64,000 bases of DNA from Eleusine coracana subsp. coracana. Taxonomy: Eukaryota > Streptophyta > Magnoliopsida > Poales > Poaceae. The notes under the pieces are model-generated. The model had not been told where the DNA came from and did no database searches. It saw nothing but the letters and a program-made list of their open reading frames with translations. The stretch spans positions 44,157,511 to 44,221,510 of the forward strand of contig CM064424.1 of NCBI GenBank assembly GCA_032690845.1, read 5' to 3'. Of this stretch, positions 57,147 through 64,000 are shown in pieces. The position numbers were made by a program, and so were the translations under genes. Every line of letters begins with the position of its first letter. The first letter of the stretch is position 1.

Positions 57147-60100
57147 TCATGACGTCCGCCTCCGGGTACTGCGCCTACCCGAGCCAGGCTCGATCAGCCT
57201 TTGGACCGATGATGGCTGAGGAGCGTACAGCCCCACGGATTCTGGTATGTCAAGATCAGCATTTGCTGCTGGTCCAGTCATCTCCGGCTGCATATTTGGA
57301 ATGTTGTGCAGTGACTGGATTTTGATTCTTGATTTCTCCACCTGAAAGGAAACTCTGGTGAAATACTAGCACATCGCATTATGAAAAACTTGATGGTCAC
57401 CAGACATGTTTCCATAGATGATGGCAGGGAGGCCCAGAAAAGTATTTAGATCTTATCCAAAAATACCTATTTCATCAGCTGGTTAAAATATCTTCTAGGT
57501 GATGCTTGTCATTGGAAAGGCTTGAGAGCAGAAGCTAGTGACTTGTAGTGACAACATTATGCTAATAAATAATCCTACAGTCGATATTTCAAAAATACCA
57601 TTGCATGAAATTAATTTGTGAAAGAGTTTGAAACGTAGTAACTTGTCCTATCATAGGACTTTGCAGTTGTGTGAAAAAAAAAACTGACAACTTTTGGGCT
57701 GAAACTTGTAGAATGAGGACTTCCACAAAACATCCAATGAAAATTGGCCATTTTTGAATCTCTTATGCCTCCACACTCCAGATCTTAACAGTTTCTTTAT
57801 ATCTTAAATAATATTGTATTACTATGTTCAACAGAGCTGCATATCTCCTATGCAGATGCCTTAGTTGATTACTATATTTTTGGCCAAGAAGAAATGCGAG
57901 GAATTAAGTGCTCACATCAGCGCTGAGCAGAATGACGCTCTGCTTCAAGCCATAAGTGGTACCTAGGCATCCTTGGACCCATGCTCGTGGCCAGGTCCTA
58001 GCAGGGATGCTGTGATGCAAAGAATTTTTGCTTCACGTTGCCCACGGAGCGGACCTGATGCTGCAGCATTCCAAGGAAATTTTGCAAGAACTACCAAGGT
58101 AGGAATGTTTTCACGTATCAAACAAAAAATAGCAATGCTTTCTGTGGCCCACCATACTCTTTTCAGTGCAATTAAGCACAAAACAGACCTTCCTATTTGC
58201 GGAGGCGTCCACAATTGAAGGAACGCACATAACTTCTTTTATTATAAGTGGATGCAAGCATGGGAAAGACTATCTTCAAATTTCAACTCTATAAACATAC
58301 CAGCTCCTGGTGAAACGCATGAGAATGAGCCTCATTAAGTCTTCTCCGGAGATCATCTTCTTTCTTCTTTTCATACTCAGCGTTCTCCATTTCATTTCCC
58401 TTCTCTTCCACTTCTCTATATAATTCTGTAAACAGACACCAATTTGACTCAATCTTAACTTTCAAAACACCTATATGACAAGATTTAATAACCAGCTGTA
58501 AAACTACAAACTAGTTTGCATCGAGCTCCATTCAAGAATATGCATATGACAAGATTAAATGGCAAGCCAATGAATGGAAATGAGACCATGTGCAATTAAA
58601 TTTACAATGCTGCATTCAGCACTATTTGGCTTAATTGTTTTATAGAAGAAATCCACATAGCATCCATGATATACCTGTAAATACGCTCTCCTTCGTATTC
58701 GACAAAAAAAAAAAAGATATACCTGTAAATACTGACAAGATCCACATTTGTGTGGGAATGTCATATAGCGTCTTAGCTAAAGTCAACGACGACTTCAAGA
58801 TCTCTCTAGCCTGTCCTGCATCATGTAGCTGAAGTGCTAGTGTGCCTAGTATTGTTAAATACTGAGAAACTAGTTGAATGTTACCCAACTGTTGGTGCGC
58901 TATCCTCAAACCACTTGCAAGGCGATTCCTGCATTACAAAAAAGCCTTCTAATATCGACACATACAAATTAATATTCACAAACATGCTAGAAGACAAAGA
59001 AATTGGTGTATGAAGCAATGTGGGCCAGGATATCACACAACACATGCATTAGCATCTATAATATTCACAAGTTCACTAGTTGCTAAACAACCAAACCAGT
59101 ACACTTACCGTGCTTCTTGAGGATTATGTTGTCTCATAAGTAGAAGACCATAAACAAAAACGATACAAGTCTTCTCTCGCACACCAACAAATGTGTCCAT
59201 TGTTCTATAAGCGGGACCAACCAATTCTAGTGCCTAAGGAATAAACAGCAAGCAATATTAGTCTTGTCAGCAAGCTGAAACAGGAAATAACAAGTACAAA
59301 AGTTTGATGCGATATCTACCATACTATACCTGTGAAGACGATTCTGCATCACCCTTACAGAGGAATGACACTGCTGCATAGACTTGGCACATTGATTGAA
59401 TTGATTTGCTATCTGTCAGCTGAAATCACATGCAGACAAACATTAACAGACTTTTCTTATCATAGCAAGACCTACAGTTTTCAACCCGTGTTTTTTCTTT
59501 GGCAATCGCAGGAAGGATATTTCCAAGATAAACCAAACGAAGAATGAGTTAATATAAAAAAGAAATGAAGTATGCTGTCGTGCATTGCAGGATGACACTG
59601 CTCTTTCCCCCCTACTTGGTGGTTTTAATAGGTACCTTCATTGCCTCGAGAAAGTGGAAAGCAGCCTCATCAAAGCAGCCAACGGAATGTGCATATTGCC
59701 CCCTTAATATTTCAATAGTACTTTCACAGCTTTGGAGAATTGTTGGGAAACGAGTAAACCAGTTTTTCATTTCAGATAAAGCCTACAGAAATGTGATCAG
59801 GTGGAAGAAAAAAATGTTAGCTAAAAATCAGAAGTTCAACACAACGATTGTAAGTGTGAGCTATTGGATGAGACTAAATCTATCATAATCTTCAAGACGA
59901 TACAAATTTGGCCATGATGCCATGTGATATATATGCAGTAAATGAATTAGCACTAAAGCTAATAAGAATGAACATACACCCTCAAAAAGAAAACCACAGA
60001 GATGATTCATCGAATATGATTGCAGCACAGGAAGCTCAATAAGGAAACTTTTAAGCTCGCTAAAAATAAAGGACATAGGACACAACAATATTCAAGAAAA

Positions 60101-63100
60101 ATCCAATAATTATAAATGAGAAGAGAAAGTATAGAACTAGTTACACATGAACATACTTCTGGGTATTTACCTCTTGGGCGTCAACAAATTCTGATCTAGT
60201 AAGCTCCACAGCAACCTTGTTTTCCAGAAACTGAAGTAAAAGCATCAAGTACAGCCCAGCTGTCCATATTGTTGAGTGTTCCAAATTTCCCTCTGTTTAG
60301 CATGGCAGGTACACGATGAAAATAAATCAGTGACTAAACACAACTGAGAAAACAGAAATGGAACATGCAAACACGAACAGAGCAAGTTAGTCTCGATCTG
60401 TAAGATTTGTTTCTTCTCTATAAGATTCAAAACAGATGCCCATGCATTGAAGCTATAAGTTTCTAACTGAAGCGACAGACAGTATGGTACTTCCAAGAAA
60501 GTAGGAAATAAATAACTCTCTAGATCACGGTTAATGTGTCAAGGGCAGGGGCATGGGGGAAATTCGACAGCACAGAACGCCGAAGGTTATGCCTAAACAA
60601 AGTAGCTGGTCTTGGACCTGGACCTGATCAGCACGGAAGGAGCCGTGGTGACCGGCACCACGCCACCGAGGCAGGGCTGTTACAGAGGCTAAAAGCTAAA
60701 CTTCCAAGATGATTATTCCTAATCAACTCGGTCCCCATTTATAGTACACAGGGCCACCTAACAAACTCCTAACCAAACTCAACAAACTGAAGCCTAATCA
60801 ATTTATTCAGTTCGTCCAAGCATATCTCTGAACGCCCCTGTTTGCAGCCCTGCGCTCTCTGTTGCGCTGGCAGCAGTACTGTATGCCCCACATGACATAA
60901 GGGCTCTATCACTAACATGCCATATCTGATTGGCTGAGACAAACACGGCCATATTTTTAGGGGCATCACATTCCATTGTCTCATCATCAGAACGTAAAGG
61001 GAAGAAGGGACTGAAATAAATGGAAGGAGGGTCAGATGAATAAGAAAGGACCAACAATACATAAGGCTTGCAACCGGAAAGCATATTCACCATCAAAATC
61101 ACGATATCATAAAATGGAAACACTAGGAAACACAATCTACCAAGATAAATTCCCACAGGTTGGAAATCAACTCCATTAGCCTAATCCTAGCGGCTAGCAG
61201 ACCCCAAAATATAGCTTATGTAAATGGAAATAATGTCTGGACTTCTTACATCACAAGCCTCACGCTGAACCCATCAGGTCAATGCACAAATGAGAGCTCT
61301 AAAATATGGAAATACAATTGTCAAACTGCAAAGGTGGGTAACATGTCATGACAAGAAGTAATTACCTGTAACACCATCAATGACGCCGAGCTTTGAGAGT
61401 TCATCTGGGAAAAAAATATATGAATCCCCTTAAGTAAAAAAGAAACAAAACAAGCTTCTATGGAATTTTAACTTTACATGCACAGGACATTAGAAAAAGT
61501 CTACCTAGATCATAACATCCAGAAGATTTAAGATGCACAAGACCGTATCACGCTCGTTTTATTCCACTCCAATGATAAATGACTACTTGGATTTAGCATT
61601 TTAAAGGAAATGTTCTGACGGAGCAGCACCAGGTGCCACAAATATTTTTCTTATTTTTTACACACAAATATTTTAAGTACGCAAGGAGGACTGAATGGCA
61701 CTAAAACAGACCAAGATAGAGTGAATTGCTGAGGTGAAATGCCACATACACAGATATCAATGATCCTGATAATAAACTGTAAAACAACTACATTACAACA
61801 ACTTGACACTAGCAACTACAGACTGATCAAGAACAGCATTTTTAGAAGCTGGTGATGCACGGACAAGCTCGGCACCAGGAGCGAGTGCCTGCCGACTACC
61901 ATCCACATGCACAATCTGGCGGCAATCACGCCTCATGAAATAATATGCAGGTTTCTGGAATGCTTGATTCAGTCTTTATGGATGAAAATGGCCAGAATTT
62001 ACAAGATTGTCCTTATGTTTTCTTAAAGCAAAAGCTGCCTTGTCAAATGGGTACAGGGACGAGGGGTAGAGCATAGGTTTTACATCAAACTGTAAGTTAA
62101 TTTCACATCTTGTGTTGCCTCAATTCTTTGAATCCATCATAAGTGATTCCATCACATTGTTCTAAAAACATGCTCTTGTCTGATGCAAGGTAATAAGATA
62201 GACACCTCGCTAAAGTTGGCAATGTCACTTTGAGATGAAAAATGGTCATGTAATGTTGTGTCATACAGCATATCAAAGCCGAATTTTATTTATCCATGAT
62301 AAGATTGGCTCTGGAGCTCACAAATCATGACTATGATGATGAACTCAATCAACCAATCTTGATTAACACTAGAAAAAACATGCATGTTTATGACAGAGCC
62401 CAAATCTCATCCTGGGAGCTACCACCCCACATGTTCTTTATAGGCATGCATGAGGAAATGATGAACACAATTTCATAGATGTGCAAGCTTTTGTATATTT
62501 TTTTTTTCATTTCTTATAATGGGGAACATAATGAGAAAACAACTTGGAGCATGCGCATTACTGCATTAATACTTACGAAGATAGGAAATGTGGGCGTGAC
62601 ACGAGTGCAATGATAGCAATAGTAAATGGAAAAACTTGCATCCTACAAAGACAGTAGCAATGAATAAATGTGATTCCTAGATTAGTAATTCATTATTCAC
62701 CATCAGTTGACATATTCATGAGTCATGACTCCACGAAGTAAATTGTGGACAAATACCAGTATAGTCCTAACCCTAATTAACGGTTGGACATGTTGGCCTT
62801 GAATAGGATCACAGACTTTAATGTAAATGGCCATTTTTATATTGCATGTACTTCTAAATTTACCAGACCATTAACTTTAAGCAATCCTAGTATGGTATAT
62901 GTGTGTCGGCCCTCGTCTCACAAAAAAAGGGTCTGTCGGTCCTAGAACAAATACTGCAGGTGCTATAGTATTTCACAGCACATACCATGGATGAGCTGGA
63001 TTCCTGATATGATTCTCTTTCCACACTCCTTAAATATCCCCTTTGGACGACCGACCATGACGACCATGAGATCCACGAGAACAAAAACTGCAGTTCTTGG

Positions 63101-64000
63101 GAGCCACTCCCCATGCATCGGCGGTGGCGCCAAAAGCAGCTTATCCCCAAAATCCATAACATCATTCAATGAGTCGTAGCCACACAATGCTTGCAGCTGA
63201 GCCTTGAGCTGCCTCTGCTTGTGCGCCAGCGCCGACCTCTCCCGCTCCTTCAATCCAGGCTGCCCTAGCGTCCTCTCCACCGCGCTGAGCTCATTAGCAA
63301 ACTCCTTGACACGCCGGCCCCTCCGCATCTCGCCCTTTACAGCTGTGTCGAGCCGCTCGACACGCTGCGAGGCGGACTTATAATCGCAGATCCTGAGCAG
63401 GTAAAATGTGTGCAGCAGCTCCACGTAGAAGAAGAGCCCAGCCCAGTGCTCCTTCTGCGCCCAAATCAGCAACGTATATCATCAAAATGCATCTTTAGGC
63501 TGTTAATTCGGGCAACCAAGCACTGGAATCAAGCATTGGAAAAGGTAATTCTGGTCAGAGACATATGTACCTGTTCAGCCGGGAGCAAGTCCCAGAACTG
63601 GGTGGCGCGCAAGACAGCAGCCTCGACGGCAGCATTGTCCTCCCAGCAGAGGAGGTTCACGTGGAGCTCGGTGGCAGCGAAGAAGAGCTGGAGCTGGGGA
63701 TTCCCCAGGTCGGCGGCGGCGGCCGCCCCAGCGGATAGTGCGGAGAGCGCGGATGCGGGGTCCCCATCCATAACCAGCGCGGACGCGAGCTGCGCCTGGA
63801 AGTTGCAGGTCCAGAGCAGCGCCTGGGGGCGCGGGAGGAGGCCCGACGCGGATGCGGAGGCGAGGAGTCCGAGCCCCCGGCGGAGCACGTGCTTCTGCGA
63901 CGGAACGGCGCCGAGGACCGCGTAGGCGCCGGCGAGGAGGGAGTGGGCCAGCAGCTTGAGCCGCGGCGGCGCGGAGGGGAGCGGGGAGAGGAGGAGCAGG
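57147..64000 (-). CDS. SCC4: Cohesin loader subunit SCC4/MAU2, 5' end outside the window
   Basis: Exons (minus): 64000-63571 (partial), 63454-62986, 61404-61366, 60292-60171, 59782-59636, 59419-59330, 59233-59109, 58928-58723, 58425-58301, 57341-57147. Introns are GT-AG and the 1948 coding bases stay in frame, giving about 648 residues out of roughly 720 for plant SCC4. The sequence is a run of TPR-like helices: WFTRFPTILQSCESTIEIL, YAAVSFLCKGDAESSSQ, NRLASGLRIAHQQLGNIQLV. SCC4 binds SCC2 and loads cohesin onto chromatin in the nucleus, needed for sister-chromatid cohesion. No start codon is visible. The 8th exon's donor is duplicated by a small insertion. The gene looks functional. Confidence 0.93.
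57840..58115 (+). pseudogene. Exon-like fragment in an SCC4 intron, antisense
   Basis: The plus strand has one frame: KKKCEELSAHISAEQNDALL, then a TAG where Gln is likely, then LDPCSWPGPSRDAVMQRIF and CPRSGPDAAAFQGNF. It ends ACCAAG before GTAGGA, a good splice donor. Codon use looks protein-like. I do not recognise the family. It may be a transduplicated piece of a host gene. Confidence 0.4.
58668..58732. mobile_element. 31-bp poly(A)-tailed retro-insertion with 17-bp target duplication
   Basis: GATATACCTGTAAATAC occurs exactly at 58668-58684 and 58716-58732. Between them lies GCTCTCCTTCGTATTCGAC plus 12 A. A perfect long duplication plus poly(A) is the mark of target-primed reverse transcription. 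The duplicated target contains the splice donor of the SCC4 exon ending at 58723. Confidence 0.85.
60540..61150. other. Possible transposon-derived insertion in an SCC4 intron
   Basis: A GC-richer block in an otherwise AT-rich intron, with a minus-strand ACTATAAATGG at about 60736-60745 as in LTR promoters. Ends and target duplication were not found. Confidence 0.3.

Noticed and set aside
57973..58214. Minus-strand 83-codon ORF in the SCC4 intron
   Set aside because: It overlaps the plus-strand exon-like fragment, and the SCC4 exons join in frame without it.

Overview
The window is nuclear DNA of a flowering plant, very probably a grass (Poaceae, likely a panicoid). The evidence is nested Ty3/gypsy and Ty1/copia retrotransposons of grass type, GC-rich first exons in two spliced host genes, and long LTRs with C-tracts and GGTCCGG palindrome arrays. 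No bacterial, organellar, rRNA, tRNA or CRISPR features were seen.

Left third (1-34500): a nest of retrotransposons. Bases 1-2215 are a truncated copy (called F here) of a Tat-lineage gypsy element. A complete 10.7 kb copy (A, minus strand, 2617-13302) sits inside the body of a plus-strand LTR element (E, 2216-2616 plus 13303-18179). After a degenerate stretch comes the 5' LTR and gag start of another element (D, 19469-21093). D is cut by a minus-strand copia element (C, 21094-31309), which is itself split inside gag by a minus-strand gypsy-like element (B, 25587-30257). A terminal-inverted-repeat DNA element (31468-32209) and a LINE reverse-transcriptase fragment (33777-34523) follow.

Centre (35068-37423): an intact ten-exon minus-strand gene for a chloroplast-targeted aldo-keto reductase. 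Its exons join in frame to 377 residues. To the right are a CACTA transposon end (39434) and a 5.9 kb LTR element without coding capacity (G, 39782-45669).

Right third (45670-64000): a MITE nested in a MITE, a candidate 2.2 kb solo LTR, and remnants of a minus-strand copia element (H: gag at 52530-53096, LTR and primer-binding-like site near 55370-55740). The last 6.9 kb is the minus-strand gene for the cohesin loader subunit SCC4/MAU2. All of its 3' exons are present; the first exon runs off the right edge.

The host genes look functional: splice sites are canonical and frames are preserved. Every element with coding sequence is broken, repeatedly by C-to-T or G-to-A changes (CAG/CAA to stop, and catalytic Asp/Glu to Asn/Lys). 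The most unusual patterns are: spliced or promoter-like units running antisense inside several elements, each with GGCCCA boxes, a TATA box and a telo-box-like motif; palindromic repeat arrays inside three unrelated LTR or LTR-like sequences; and a 31-bp poly(A)-tailed insertion in SCC4 whose 17-bp target duplication copies a splice donor.
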